DNA of 64,000 bases. It comes from Martinezella rhizogenes (GTDB lineage Bacteria > Pseudomonadota > Alphaproteobacteria > Rhizobiales > Rhizobiaceae). A model generated the notes under the pieces. That model was not told the DNA's origin. It did not search any database and saw only the letters and a list, made by a program, of their open reading frames with translations. Made by a program: the position numbers and the translations under genes. Positions 27,569 to 36,413 of this stretch are shown one piece after another. Within the stretch, counting starts at the first letter, position 1, and the number at the start of each line of letters is the position of its first letter. Where the stretch lies: positions 186,001-250,000 of the forward strand of contig NZ_SGNY01000004.1 of assembly GCF_007002745.1 (NCBI RefSeq). Direction: 5' to 3'.

Positions 27569-27824
27569 ATTCCGCCGCCCGCCTCTGCCGATTCCAATAT
27601 CATTGCATTCCTGATTAAGGGGGCAACCGGCGCTTGGCAACGCCGGAAAAAACGCAGAGATGAAAAACCGCCAATCATTTCCGTCGCTTGTCGCATTTTT
27701 CAAAGAAATTTTCGCGTTTTTGTCATTTCCCTGTTGCATTCCAAAAACGATTGAGCGATATAGCGCCCGTCGCCGCAACGTGGTGACCCACGGTTCAGCG
27801 ACTACCCCGGACCGGTGGATTTGA

Positions 27825-27899
27825 GCGGGTGTAGCTCAGGGGTAGAGCACAACCTTGCCAAGGTTGGGGTCGAGGGTTCAAATCCCTTCGCCCGCTCCA
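27825..27899 (+). tRNA. tRNA-Gly(GCC)
   Basis: A full cloverleaf can be drawn. Acceptor GCGGGTG pairs with CGCCCGC, the D arm contains GCTC/GAGC, the anticodon stem flanks the loop TTGCCAA with anticodon GCC, the T arm is GAGGG TTCAAAT CCCTT-like, and CCA is encoded at 27897-27899. Confidence 0.97.
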
Positions 27900-28217
27900 A
27901 ATTTTCCAAGAGACGTAATCTTTCAGCGGAATACCGAATTTCAGACCAGCCGTATTGTGCTGGGTTATGCGGCTCGGCGCTCAAGAGTTCGTCATCGTCT
28001 CTTTTCAGAACCGCAATGAAATTATCGGACGAATGGAACTTCCGTCAGAAATGGTCGTTTCAGATGCGAGGCTCCTAACCTCGGTTCCCCTCTGAATTGC
28101 CCGCCATGAGCGGGCATTTTTTTGGCATCTGCCGCCAAAAAATAAATCTTCCCGTCCGGAACATCGCCCGTATAGAGGGCGTTTCCCTGTGTTGATCAAC
28201 ACCGGGGGGAAACACCC
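27900..28217. other. Intergenic region downstream of tRNA-Gly
   Basis: About 318 bp without a credible gene. It ends in a strong rightward terminator about 200 bases after the tRNA, leaving room for a short RNA. A small CGAGG/CCTCG hairpin precedes the terminator. Confidence 0.4.
28097..28122 (+). terminator. Rho-independent terminator
   Basis: Perfect 7-bp stem TGCCCGC/GCGGGCA with a CATGA loop (28097-28115), followed by seven T. Confidence 0.8.
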
Positions 28218-28514
28218 ATGTCCGCAATTTCGAAAACTCTTTTGATTGCAGCACTCGCTGCCGTAACGATGCCGGCCGCCGCCTTCGCGGCAGACATGGT
28301 CGTTTATGGTCAGGATCAGCCTTCACGGCATAGAGACCATTATCAGTCACACCGGGCTGAGAACACCTATTCGAATCGCACCGAAATGCGCTGCTCCGAG
28401 AACATCGTCTCCTATCAGGCGCCTTACCAGCGGCACACGGAACTGGTCACACTGTGCCATCCGCCACTAAATTGGCGAACGGAGCCGTCCACGGCAACAA
28501 TATGGTCGCCATGA
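28218..28514 (+). CDS. Small secreted hypothetical protein
   Basis: 98-aa open frame with a clear signal peptide (about residues 1-25, ending AAAFAA) and a GGGGGG ribosome binding site seven bases before the ATG. The mature part is short, polar and rich in His, Arg and Tyr, with two Cys (about residues 59 and 80). I do not recognise a family; small envelope proteins with this leader are common in Agrobacterium/Rhizobium. The last 20 residues have no visible structure, so the true C-terminus could have been altered by a frameshift. It stands alone between two tRNA genes and is followed by a terminator. Confidence 0.6.
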   Translation: MSAISKTLLIAALAAVTMPAAAFAADMVVYGQDQPSRHRDHYQSHRAENTYSNRTEMRCSENIVSYQAPYQRHTELVTLCHPPLNWRTEPSTATIWSP

Positions 28515-28579
28515 TCTTGCCATAATTCATTTGATGTGCTTTTGTGCAGCCGCCCTTGTGGGAGGGGGTAGAGGTCGAG

Positions 28580-28623
28580 ACCCGCTGGCTGCATTTTGGC
28601 AGCAGGCGGGTTTCCCTTTTTTT
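28580..28623 (+). terminator. Rho-independent terminator
   Basis: The ACCCGC...GCTGC arm pairs with GGCAGC...GCGGGT (28580-28611) around an ATTTT loop and is followed by a T-rich tract, TTCCC then seven T. It probably ends the transcript of the small secreted protein. Confidence 0.65.
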
Positions 28624-28731
28624 GGCGACCGCTATGGGCCAATACGCTGCTGTAGACACTTTCCGGCCTTGGCCAGACGGCAAAAAACAGGCGCACAAGG
28701 CGCTTATTTAATTTTGTACTTTGGATGAAAG

Positions 28732-28808
28732 TGGTAGCGGGAGAGGGACTTGAACCCCCGACACGCGGATTATGATTCCGCTGCTCTAACCACCTGAGCT
28801 ACCCCGCC
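28732..28808 (-). tRNA. tRNA-Met(CAT), elongator type
   Basis: On the minus strand the 77-nt gene folds with acceptor GGCGGGG/TCCCGCT (a G-U pair at 1-72), a D arm with GCTC, anticodon stem GCGGA/TCCGC around ATCATAA (anticodon CAT), a GTTCAAG T loop and encoded CCA. The D-loop and GGTTAGAGCA sequence fit elongator tRNA-Met. A lysidine-modified tRNA-Ile2 also has a CAT gene anticodon and cannot be excluded fully. Confidence 0.9.
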
Positions 28809-28943
28809 ACAGGGGAAACGTGACAGTCATGTGACTGGCCGCTCCATCAGGATGAGCGGCTTATAAGGTGCCGCTCCCCAAAGTGTCAAGCGCAAGATGC
28901 GCAAAAAATTCGCTTTCCACCTCGCGGCAAAAAGCGAACTGTT

Positions 28944-30140
28944 TCAGGCCGCAACCGGCTTTTCCAGAAGTGCCTTCAGCGAAGCCTCGGCTTCCACCGA
29001 GCGTTCCGAACGTTCGATGAAACCACCACCGTAAACGCGGGCATCCGCGCCCGGCGCTGAATAGAGCACGCAGGCCTGGCCCGGGGCGACACCGGCTTCG
29101 CCGGTCATCAGATCCACATAGATGCCGTTTTCGTCGGCATGCAGCACCGCTTCGGTTGGTGGGCGCGTGGAGCGCACTTTGGCGAAACAGGCAAAACCCT
29201 GCCCGGCGTCGACAGCCAGTTCGCCGTCACCCAGCCAGTTCATGTCACGCAGATAGACGCGGCGGGTTTCCAGCGCCTCACGCGGGCCGACAATGACACG
29301 GCGGCCACGCGCATCGAGATGCACGACGTAGAGAGGCTCCCCGGTGGCAACACCGATGCCACGACGCTGACCGATCGTATAATGCACGATGCCATCATGG
29401 CGGCCGAGCACACGGCCATCCAGATGCACGATATCGCCGGCCAGAGCCGCATTCGGCTTCAGCTTGTTGATGATATCGGTATATTTGCCCTGCGGCACGA
29501 AACAGATGTCCTGGCTGTCGGCCTTCTTGGCAACGACGAGCCCCATATCTTCCGCCAGCGCCCGCGTTTCGGCCTTGGAGAGACCACCCAGCGGAAAGCG
29601 CAGATAGTCGATCTGCTCCTGCGTGGTGGCGAACAGGAACCAGCTCTGGTCGCGATCGCTATCGATCGGGCGATAAAGCGCGCGGCGGCCCGGCTGGCCA
29701 GACACGGGATTGGGGCGTGAGCGGATATAATGGCCGGTTGCCAGCGCATCGGCGCCCAGTTCCTGCGCGGTGGCGAGCAGATCGGCAAATTTTACTGTCT
29801 GGTTGCAGGCGACACAGGGGATCGGCGTTTCACCCATCGCATAGGCTTCGGCAAAAGGATTGATGACGGTTTCACGGAACCGCGCTTCGTAATCCAGCAC
29901 ATAATGCGGAATACCGAGCGTTTCGCAGACCCTGCGCGCATCATCAATATCCTGCCCCGCGCAACAGGAACCGGCGCGGTGCACGGCAGCACCATGGTCA
30001 TAGAGCTGGAGCGTAATGCCAAGGACATCATAGCCCTCGCGCTTGAGGATACCGGCCACAACCGAAGAATCGACGCCACCGGACATGGCGACAACGATCC
30101 GGGTATCTTCCGGCCTCTTGTCAAAATCGAGCGTATTCAC
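28944..30140 (-). CDS. mnmA: tRNA-specific 2-thiouridylase MnmA
   Basis: About 398 aa; makes 2-thiouridine at wobble position 34 of tRNA-Lys, -Glu and -Gln using ATP and a sulfur relay. The N-type ATP pyrophosphatase loop is [10 protein letters not shown] (near residues 18-27). The two catalytic cysteines are in PCVACNQ and in [11 protein letters not shown]-terminal PUA-like beta domain follows. I prefer the GTG at 30140 (MNTLDFDK) because that is where the family begins; the ATG at 30152 would add four residues and lacks a ribosome binding site. Confidence 0.93.
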   Translation of the reverse strand: MNTLDFDKRPEDTRIVVAMSGGVDSSVVAGILKREGYDVLGITLQLYDHGAAVHRAGSCCAGQDIDDARRVCETLGIPHYVLDYEARFRETVINPFAEAYAMGETPIPCVACNQTVKFADLLATAQELGADALATGHYIRSRPNPVSGQPGRRALYRPIDSDRDQSWFLFATTQEQIDYLRFPLGGLSKAETRALAEDMGLVVAKKADSQDICFVPQGKYTDIINKLKPNAALAGDIVHLDGRVLGRHDGIVHYTIGQRRGIGVATGEPLYVVHLDARGRRVIVGPREALETRRVYLRDMNWLGDGELAVDAGQGFACFAKVRSTRPPTEAVLHADENGIYVDLMTGEAGVAPGQACVLYSAPGADARVYGGGFIERSERSVEAEASLKALLEKPVAA

Positions 30141-30349
30141 GTTTTTTCCCATCGTCAGTCATAACGGGGGTAAAGGCCCCGCCGCCTGTCGGTCATCCGC
30201 CGCGTGGGCATCAGCCGGAAAAACCGGACTGTCCTGCCCCGCCATCCTGCGGATTTAAGGGCTGCATATAGAAAGGAATGGCCGCGCACGCAAGTACGGG
30301 GCGGAAAACCGCCCCGTAAAGCCCTAAGACACCGGAAATAGTGGTGGTG

Positions 30350-31540
30350 TTAAGCGCCAGCCGTTTTCTGGCCGCTGCTGCCGATCCACTTGTCGCGCTC
30401 CCGCCACAGGGCCGGCAACGCCAGCAGTCCGATGGCCGTGAAGGCAATCAGCGTCTTGCTGACCTGCGACAGTTCCGCCGTGCGGCCATCAAGATAATAG
30501 ACGCCGTAGACGATCGCCACGTGCCAGACATAGACCTGCAGCGAATGGCGGCCGAGCAATTGCAGGAACTTCAACGACAGCACCCAGATCACGCCTTCGG
30601 CAATGGAACGCACGAGCGGGTTGTGATGCTTCGGACCGGCAATCACCAGCCAGGTCAGGCCGACGCCGACGGCGAGGAAGTTGATGAGATAGACGGGGCC
30701 GAAATCGGCGCGGATTTCCATGGTGGAGAACTTGCCCATCATGAATTCAGGCATCAGACCCCAAGCCGTGGCAATGCGCAGCGGCAGGAAGAACAGGCAG
30801 ATAAGCAGCGCGGCCTTAGGCAACCACGTATGTTGCGGCGAGAAGATCGCCTTCCACGGGATACGGTTCTGCGCCGTCATCGCGCCCATCACCAGTGCCG
30901 AATAGAATACCAGCTGCCAGCCCAGCAGGTTAAAGCTGACGCGGATGCCCTGCTCGTCCGCACCCTTGACGAGTTCGTTGAGCGGCGTCGTGACGATCTG
31001 CTGCAGGCCAAGCTGGCCAGCCATCCAGACCAGCAGGGAGCCCGCCATGACATAAGCCCACTTGCCATCAAGGCAGAGCTTCACGAGGATCGGCGCAAAC
31101 AGCATGTAGACGATGTACTGCGGCAAAATATCCATGAAGGTCGGCTGGAAGAGGAATGTCGCAATTGCAGCGAGACGCAGCGGATCGTCGAAGGTCGTCA
31201 TGCCGAGCCAGTTGTACCAAATGTAAGGCGCATGCGGGATGACCATGCGGAAGAACAGTACGGCAATGACAAGGCCCATCGCGTAGCGATAAAGCTCCAT
31301 TGCCCGGTTCCAGATCATCTGCTTGCCGGCGTCATAACCATATTTCATCATCTTGCGGGCATAGACCATGCCGATCAGGAGACCGGACAGGAACACGAAG
31401 CCCTGCGCGTCCTCGACAAAGGCAAACTGCCGGTGATTGATTTCCACCAGCCAGAAGCCGCCGGCAAACACCAGATGGTTGATCAGCATGAAAACGAGGA
31501 AGTAACCACGCATCCCGTCGATCAGGTCAAAGCGTTTCAT
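30350..31540 (-). CDS. opgC: OpgC-type membrane protein (glucan succinyl transfer)
   Basis: 396-aa integral membrane protein of the OpgC/acyltransferase-3-like family, with about ten hydrophobic segments and the N-terminal family sequence FDLIDGMRGYFLVFMLINHL. OpgC adds succinyl groups to periplasmic glucans, which in Agrobacterium-type bacteria are cyclic beta-1,2-glucans important for osmoadaptation and host contact. The start at 31540 has GGAGAGC upstream. The longer frame to 31660 adds a proline-rich, non-conserved leader. The product keeps full family length. Confidence 0.85.
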   Translation of the reverse strand: MKRFDLIDGMRGYFLVFMLINHLVFAGGFWLVEINHRQFAFVEDAQGFVFLSGLLIGMVYARKMMKYGYDAGKQMIWNRAMELYRYAMGLVIAVLFFRMVIPHAPYIWYNWLGMTTFDDPLRLAAIATFLFQPTFMDILPQYIVYMLFAPILVKLCLDGKWAYVMAGSLLVWMAGQLGLQQIVTTPLNELVKGADEQGIRVSFNLLGWQLVFYSALVMGAMTAQNRIPWKAIFSPQHTWLPKAALLICLFFLPLRIATAWGLMPEFMMGKFSTMEIRADFGPVYLINFLAVGVGLTWLVIAGPKHHNPLVRSIAEGVIWVLSLKFLQLLGRHSLQVYVWHVAIVYGVYYLDGRTAELSQVSKTLIAFTAIGLLALPALWRERDKWIGSSGQKTAGA

Positions 31541-31978
31541 CTCGATAGCTCTCCGTTCTCTCACAGGGCCTGCGTTGCCCGGCCACCCAGCCCGGCGTGC
31601 GGGAGGCGGGCCGGGGATTGGATTGTCAACGCTGTTTTGCGGCTGAGGTTCCCTTTCCAAAGCGGTTTAGAACCGGCGCGAAAAGTCACATTGACGTGTA
31701 TGCCCCGTGGTAGGACGCGCGGACTGAATGCCGGATGAATGAAAAAAGGCGATTCCGTGGAAGCACCGAGCCATGCGCAGACACGATGCCTTGGCAGTGA
31801 GCACGCAAACCCTTGCATGGCAGGGCGAGAGGCCAAGTCCGGATTTGTGGGTGCGGCAGATATCACCCGTTAGATTTATCAGCCTTTTTTTTGTGCCCCT
31901 GCCCTGCCCCCATCTGCGCCCGGGGCACAACCCGAATCAACGCCGAAATCGGCGATATCGCTGATCCTGACAAACGAA
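31541..31978. other. Intergenic region between opgC and the Tim44 gene
   Basis: About 440 bp. I see no gene, tRNA or clear palindrome in it. The end near opgC is GC-rich and would hold the opgC promoter and leader. Confidence 0.4.
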
Positions 31979-32005
31979 AGCCCGGAGGTTGGTAACCTCC
32001 GGGCT
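31970..32005 (-). terminator. Terminator of the Tim44-domain gene
   Basis: A 12-bp perfect stem (AGCCCGGAGGTT, 31979-31990, with AACCTCCGGGCT, 31994-32005) around a 3-base loop. On the minus strand it is followed by TTCGTTTGT. It lies 31 bases after the stop codon at 32037. Confidence 0.75.
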
Positions 32006-32036
32006 GTTCAGTCTAGAAATGAAACTCGCTCTCGCC

Positions 32037-33116
32037 TCAGGCGGCGGCCTGAATGGCGGCGACCTGCCAGTTGTCGTTGCCGCCACGGCGCACGAAGGTC
32101 CACATTTCCACCGCTTCGAAAGGCTTGTGCTCGTCACCCTCGATAACCTTGCCCGAGGTGCGATCGCGCATGATGTCGATGGCGGAGTAGCGCATGGCCA
32201 CCGTCGCATAGTCCTGGCCCTCTTCGTGCCAGGCTTCGGCAACATCGCCCTGCAGCAGCGTCACGTCGCGGACGTCGTTTTTCACACCGCTCGTGGCATT
32301 GTCGCTCAGTTCCTCGGCGAGATAGGACATGGCTTCCGGGGTCGTCAGCTTGCGCAACGTGCCGTAATCCTCTGCAGCATAGGCGGACTGGACGTCTTCG
32401 AGCATTTTCTGGAAGGTTTCGAGGTCGCCCTGGGTGATGCCGATCTCGTCACCTTCGGAAACGGCGTTCTCATGCGCCACCGGCTTGGCCGCTGCCGCAG
32501 TGACTGCCGCCGCACCGCCCGTAGCACCGGCGAGAGCGCCGATCTTCGGGATCTTGAACGAGGATGCGGAAGGACCTGCCTGCGAGCCACCATTAAAGGA
32601 CGAACCGGAATGATCCGTGCGCTGCGAGCCGCCGGCTGCACCATAAGCGGGCTGGCCCTGACGGCGCGACGCGAAGAAACGCATGGCGAGCATCACCAGA
32701 CCACCGATAAGCAGTACCTGCATCAGCATGCCGAAGAAACCGGCCATACCGCCAAAACCACCGCCCATCAGCATGCCGAACAGGCCGCCCATCAACAGGC
32801 CACCCATAAGACCACCCATCATGCCGCCAAACAGGCCACGGCTCTGCTGCGGGGCCGCCTGCGCACCGGGGCGCGCCGGCTGGGCAGCATTGGGCGCCGC
32901 CTGGTTGGTATTGGGGGTCATGCTGCGATTAATCGGCGCGGTCTGGCCCGGCGCAGTGGTGGTCGCAGGTGGTGCGGAGTATGTCCGCGTACCACGGCTG
33001 CCGAAACCACCGCCGGCACGGCGTGCCTCGGCCATATCAACCGCCACGAAAGACACCGCGATACCAAGTGCGGCGACTGCGAACAAACCCTTGAAGCGCC
33101 GAAAGGCAGCAAACAT
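32037..33116 (-). CDS. Tim44-like domain membrane protein
   Basis: 359-aa protein with an N-terminal signal or anchor segment (about 8-30). A Pro/Gln/Ala-rich linker and an unusual Gly/Met-rich hydrophobic stretch with repeated GGMMGGLMGGLL units (about 105-150) follow. The C-terminal Tim44-like domain (about 230-355) begins near IGITQGDLETFQKMLEDVQ and ends with DNWQVAAIQAA. The bacterial relatives (TimA-like) are inner-membrane proteins of uncertain role. The start at 33116 has CAGGAG; upstream codons to 33173 are not conserved. It has its own strong terminator and so appears monocistronic. Confidence 0.88.
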   Translation of the reverse strand: MFAAFRRFKGLFAVAALGIAVSFVAVDMAEARRAGGGFGSRGTRTYSAPPATTTAPGQTAPINRSMTPNTNQAAPNAAQPARPGAQAAPQQSRGLFGGMMGGLMGGLLMGGLFGMLMGGGFGGMAGFFGMLMQVLLIGGLVMLAMRFFASRRQGQPAYGAAGGSQRTDHSGSSFNGGSQAGPSASSFKIPKIGALAGATGGAAAVTAAAAKPVAHENAVSEGDEIGITQGDLETFQKMLEDVQSAYAAEDYGTLRKLTTPEAMSYLAEELSDNATSGVKNDVRDVTLLQGDVAEAWHEEGQDYATVAMRYSAIDIMRDRTSGKVIEGDEHKPFEAVEMWTFVRRGGNDNWQVAAIQAAA

Positions 33117-33274
33117 CACTATCTCCTGTTGGCCGCCCTCCCATGAGCAGCATCTCAGCAGGCGATATAGCAACTCATGATCATCATTTTTAGACCACTC
33201 GGCTTAAATTTTTCGTGATATGCAACCGCCACGCGAGACAGACGCGTATTGCCATAAAATCCATGACCGAAAAC

Positions 33275-33310
33275 ACGAAAAACCCGGCACAGGGTTTCCC
33301 CTGAACCGGG
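33275..33310 (-). terminator. serA terminator
   Basis: On the minus strand CCCGG..CAGGG pairs with CCCTG..CCGGG around GAAA, followed by TTTTTCGTGTTTT. It begins 31 bases after the serA stop. Confidence 0.75.
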
Positions 33311-33341
33311 CCTTATTGTCCCCTTGGGAGGAACGATAAGA

Positions 33342-34937
33342 TCAGTCGACGTTGAACGTCAGCGGCTTGACCTGGCGGATCGCCGGGTTGGCGCGCAGCT
33401 TGTCCAGCACCGTTTCGGAAACCGGACCATCGACATAAAGCAGCGCGATGGCGTCACCGGCTTCCTTTTCACGGCCGAGCTGGAAGTTGGCGATGTTGAC
33501 GCCAGCCTCGCCGAGCGTGGTGCCCATGAAGCCGATCATGCCGGGAACGTCGGTGTTGGTGATGTAGATCATGTGCGATCCGACATCGGCATCCATGTTG
33601 ATGTTCTTGATCTGGATGAAGCGCGGCTTGCCATCCGAAAACACCGTGCCGGCAACCGAGCGGATCTGGTTTTCCGTCTTGACCGTCAGCTTGATATAGC
33701 CGTCGTAAACGCCGGTCTTGTCGCGCTTGACTTCGGAAAGGATGATGCCCTTTTCCTTGATCATGACAGGAGCCGAAACCATGTTCACGTCAGCCACCTG
33801 GCTGCGGATCAGGCCGGCCAGCAATGCACTGGTCAATGCCTTGGTGTTCATGTTGGCGGTTGCGCCATCATAGAGGATTTCGATTTCCTTGGTGGCGCTT
33901 TCCTGCACCTGACCGACGAAGGAGCCGAGAACATCCGCCAGACGGATGAAGGGCTTCAGGCGCGGCGCCTCATCAGCCGTGATCGACGGCATGTTGATGG
34001 CGTTGGAAACGGCACCCTTGACGAGATAATCCGACATCTGCTCGGCAACCTGCAGGGCGACATTTTCCTGTGCTTCCGTGGTCGAAGCGCCGAGATGCGG
34101 CGTGCAGACTACGTTTGGCAGGCCGAAAAGCGGGCTTTCAGTGGCTGGTTCGACTTCGAACACGTCGAAACCGGCACCGGCGACATGGCCGGACTTGATG
34201 GCTTCGGCAAGCGCTGCCTCATCAACCAGACCGCCACGGGCGCAGTTGACGATACGAACGCCCTTCTTGGTCTTGGCAAGGTTTTCCGCACCGAGAATGC
34301 CGCGTGTCTTGTCGGTCATCGGCACATGCAGGGTGATGAAGTCGGCCTGCGCCAGCAGCTCGTCCAGCTCGACCTTGGTGACGCCCATTTCCTGCGCGCG
34401 CTCCGGCGAGAGGAAGGGGTCATAGGCCAGAACATGCATCTTCAAGCCCAGGGCCCGCGAGCAGACGATGCCGCCGATATTGCCGGCACCGATGACGCCG
34501 AGCGTCTTGCCGGTGATTTCGACACCCATGAATTTCGATTTTTCCCACTTGCCGGCCTGCGTGGAGCTATCGGCTGCCGGAAGCTGGCGCGCGACGGCAA
34601 ACATCAGCGCAATCGCATGTTCGGCAGTGGTGATGGAGTTGCCGAATGGCGTGTTCATGACGATGATACCGCGGCGCGAGGCTGCCGGAATATCGACATT
34701 GTCGACGCCGATGCCGGCGCGGCCGATGACCTTGAGGTTGGTCGCAGCCTCGATCAGCTTTTCTGTCGCCTTGGTGGCGGAGCGGATGGCCAGACCATCG
34801 TAATTGCCGATGATTTCGGCAAGCTTGTCCTTGTCCTTGCCGAGCTTCGGCTGGAAATCGACTTCGACGCCACGATCACGGAAAATCTGGACGGCGGTTT
34901 CCGACAGTTCGTCGGATACGAGTACGCGAGGTGCCAT
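33342..34937 (-). CDS. serA: D-3-phosphoglycerate dehydrogenase
   Basis: 531-aa long-form SerA, first enzyme of serine synthesis from 3-phosphoglycerate. The substrate/NAD core includes GRAGIGVDNVD (about 73-83), the Rossmann motif GAGNIGG (about 150-156), catalytic Arg in NCARGG, Glu in DVFEVEP and His in TPHLGAST. An intervening domain and a C-terminal ACT domain (about 455-531, NTDVPGMIGFMGT) allow serine feedback control. It lies downstream of serC on the same strand, with a hairpin between them, and the two are likely cotranscribed. Confidence 0.97.
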   Translation of the reverse strand: MAPRVLVSDELSETAVQIFRDRGVEVDFQPKLGKDKDKLAEIIGNYDGLAIRSATKATEKLIEAATNLKVIGRAGIGVDNVDIPAASRRGIIVMNTPFGNSITTAEHAIALMFAVARQLPAADSSTQAGKWEKSKFMGVEITGKTLGVIGAGNIGGIVCSRALGLKMHVLAYDPFLSPERAQEMGVTKVELDELLAQADFITLHVPMTDKTRGILGAENLAKTKKGVRIVNCARGGLVDEAALAEAIKSGHVAGAGFDVFEVEPATESPLFGLPNVVCTPHLGASTTEAQENVALQVAEQMSDYLVKGAVSNAINMPSITADEAPRLKPFIRLADVLGSFVGQVQESATKEIEILYDGATANMNTKALTSALLAGLIRSQVADVNMVSAPVMIKEKGIILSEVKRDKTGVYDGYIKLTVKTENQIRSVAGTVFSDGKPRFIQIKNINMDADVGSHMIYITNTDVPGMIGFMGTTLGEAGVNIANFQLGREKEAGDAIALLYVDGPVSETVLDKLRANPAIRQVKPLTFNVD

Positions 34938-34990
34938 GGTTTACGGGCTCCTTGGAGGAAACGATTGAGATGTGCGAATGGAGAATGCGC

Positions 34991-35012
34991 GGCCCTGCAT
35001 CAGCGCAGGGCC
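34991..35012 (-). other. serC-serA intergenic hairpin
   Basis: Perfect 8-bp inverted repeat GGCCCTGC/GCAGGGCC with a 6-base loop. There is no T-run, so it may stabilise the upstream mRNA or adjust the serA:serC ratio rather than terminate. Confidence 0.45.
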
Positions 35013-35022
35013 GGTATCAAAA

Positions 35023-36201
35023 TCAGGCGGCAGCCTTGGAAAGTGCTGCCTTCTGCGTCTGGTAGGCCCAGGCGAGCCAGGGCATGACGGCTTCCATATC
35101 GGCCGTCTCGATGGTGGCGCCGGCCCAGATGCGCAGACCGGACGGTGCGTCACGGTAAGCGCCGATATCGAGCGCGACATTTTCCTTCTCGAGCAGGGCA
35201 ACGATGCCCTTGGCGAAATCCGCCTGCGCGGCCGCATCCAGCGCCTGAACTTCTGGGTCAACGATCTTCAGGCAGACGGAGGTGTTGGAGCGGGTTTCCG
35301 GCTTGACGGCCAGGTTGGCGATCCAGTCATTCTTCTCGATGAAGTCGTAAATGACCTTGGCATTGGCATCGGCACGGCCGATCAGCGCCTTCAGGCCACC
35401 GAGGTTCTTCGCCCACAGCAACGCATCAATATAGTCTTCAACGCAGAGCATGGACGGCGTGTTGATGGTTTCGCCGGTGAAGATGCCTTCGATCAGCTTG
35501 CCGCCGGAGACCATGCGGAAGATTTTCGGCAGAGGCCATGCCGGCGAATAGCTCAGTAGGCGCTCGACAGCGCGGGGCGAAAGGATGATGACGCCATGGC
35601 CACCCTCACCGCCCAGAACCTTCTGCCAGGAGAAGGTGACGACGTCGAGTTTCGTAAAGTCCATGTCCTGTGCGAAGGCCGCCGAGGTGGCGTCGCAGAT
35701 CGTCAGGCCCTTGCGGTCAGCAGGAATGAAATCGGCATTGGCAACGCGGACGCCCGATGTCGTGCCGTTCCAGGTGAAGACGACATCACGGTCGAAATCG
35801 ACTTCGGCAAGGTTCGGCAGCAGGCCGTAATCGGCCTCGAATTTGCGGACGTCCTTCAGCTTCAGCTGCTTGACGACGTCGGTGACCCAGCCGGCGCCGA
35901 AGCTTTCCCAGGCGAGCATATCGACGCCACGTTCACCGAGCAGCGACCAGAGTGCCATTTCAACAGCGCCGGTGTCGGATGCGGGAACGATGCCGATGCG
36001 ATAGTCGGCGGGAACGTTTAGAATTTCACGGGTGAGATCGATGGCCTGCTTCAGCTTGGCTTTGCCAACCTTGGCGCGATGCGAGCGACCGAGCGGTGCA
36101 TCGGAGAGAGCATCTAGCGACCAACCGGGACGCTTCGAGCAGGGACCAGAAGAGAAATGCCTATTGCCCGGACGGAGGTCCGGCTTCACTATATCTGTCA
36201 T
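35023..36201 (-). CDS. serC: Phosphoserine aminotransferase
   Basis: 392-aa PLP enzyme of class V aminotransferases that turns 3-phosphohydroxypyruvate and glutamate into phosphoserine. It is the rhizobial/archaeal-like subtype, beginning [17 protein letters not shown]. The PLP lysine is in [15 protein letters not shown] (about 193-207), and CDATSAAF precedes it. The ATG at 36201 has AAAGGG about eight bases upstream, placed inside a small hairpin of the leader. It heads the serC-serA operon. Confidence 0.96.
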   Translation of the reverse strand: MTDIVKPDLRPGNRHFSSGPCSKRPGWSLDALSDAPLGRSHRAKVGKAKLKQAIDLTREILNVPADYRIGIVPASDTGAVEMALWSLLGERGVDMLAWESFGAGWVTDVVKQLKLKDVRKFEADYGLLPNLAEVDFDRDVVFTWNGTTSGVRVANADFIPADRKGLTICDATSAAFAQDMDFTKLDVVTFSWQKVLGGEGGHGVIILSPRAVERLLSYSPAWPLPKIFRMVSGGKLIEGIFTGETINTPSMLCVEDYIDALLWAKNLGGLKALIGRADANAKVIYDFIEKNDWIANLAVKPETRSNTSVCLKIVDPEVQALDAAAQADFAKGIVALLEKENVALDIGAYRDAPSGLRIWAGATIETADMEAVMPWLAWAYQTQKAALSKAAA

Positions 36202-36204
36202 TTG

Positions 36205-36255
36205 ACTACCCTTTCAGATAGGCGCCTCTCGTTAGGGAGAGGTGTCCTGCCGTCG
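36205..36255 (-). promoter_or_regulatory. serC leader RNA motif (putative cis-regulatory structure)
   Basis: The serC 5' leader on the minus strand contains two adjacent hairpins. One has stem CCTCTC/GAGAGG (36225-36230 with 36237-36242) and loop CCTAAC. The other has stem CTATC/GGTAG (36217-36221 with 36206-36210), whose loop holds the AAAGGG ribosome binding site. Position before serC-serA in an alphaproteobacterium and this layout fit the serC RNA motif described from comparative genomics. Its ligand is unknown to me. Confidence 0.65.
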
Positions 36256-36284
36256 TTGCTATTCCTGTCATCGACCTCAGTCAA
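36256..36284 (-). promoter_or_regulatory. Candidate serC promoter
   Basis: TTGACT (minus strand, 36284-36279) and TAGCAA (36261-36256) are 17 bp apart. They place the transcription start just before the two leader hairpins. Confidence 0.45.
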
Positions 36285-36346
36285 GCGGAATATGTCGCTA
36301 CGCATGGAAATTTTAGTCCATATGCGTCACGCACCGCGCAAGATGC

Positions 36347-36390
36347 CGCCAAAACAAAACCGCCCGCACCCGAAGGATGCGGACGGTTTG
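36347..36390 (-). terminator. Terminator of the porin gene
   Basis: On the minus strand ACCG.CCGCA..C pairs with G..TGCGG.CGGT around a TTCG loop and runs into TTTGTTTT. It lies about 25 bases after the stop codon at 36414. Confidence 0.75.
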
Positions 36391-36413
36391 AAACTAGCAG
36401 TCTGGCGTGACGT

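Noticed and set aside
30341-31738. 465-codon open frame on the plus strand
   Set aside because: It is a mirror of opgC, whose membrane-protein sequence and start signals are clear.
32683-33180. Pro/Ile-repeat plus-strand frame
   Set aside because: It is the opposite strand of the Gly/Met-rich stretch of the Tim44-like gene.
33324-35087. 587-codon open frame on the plus strand
   Set aside because: It lies opposite serA, which is a certain gene. The antisense product resembles no family and runs through the serA terminator.
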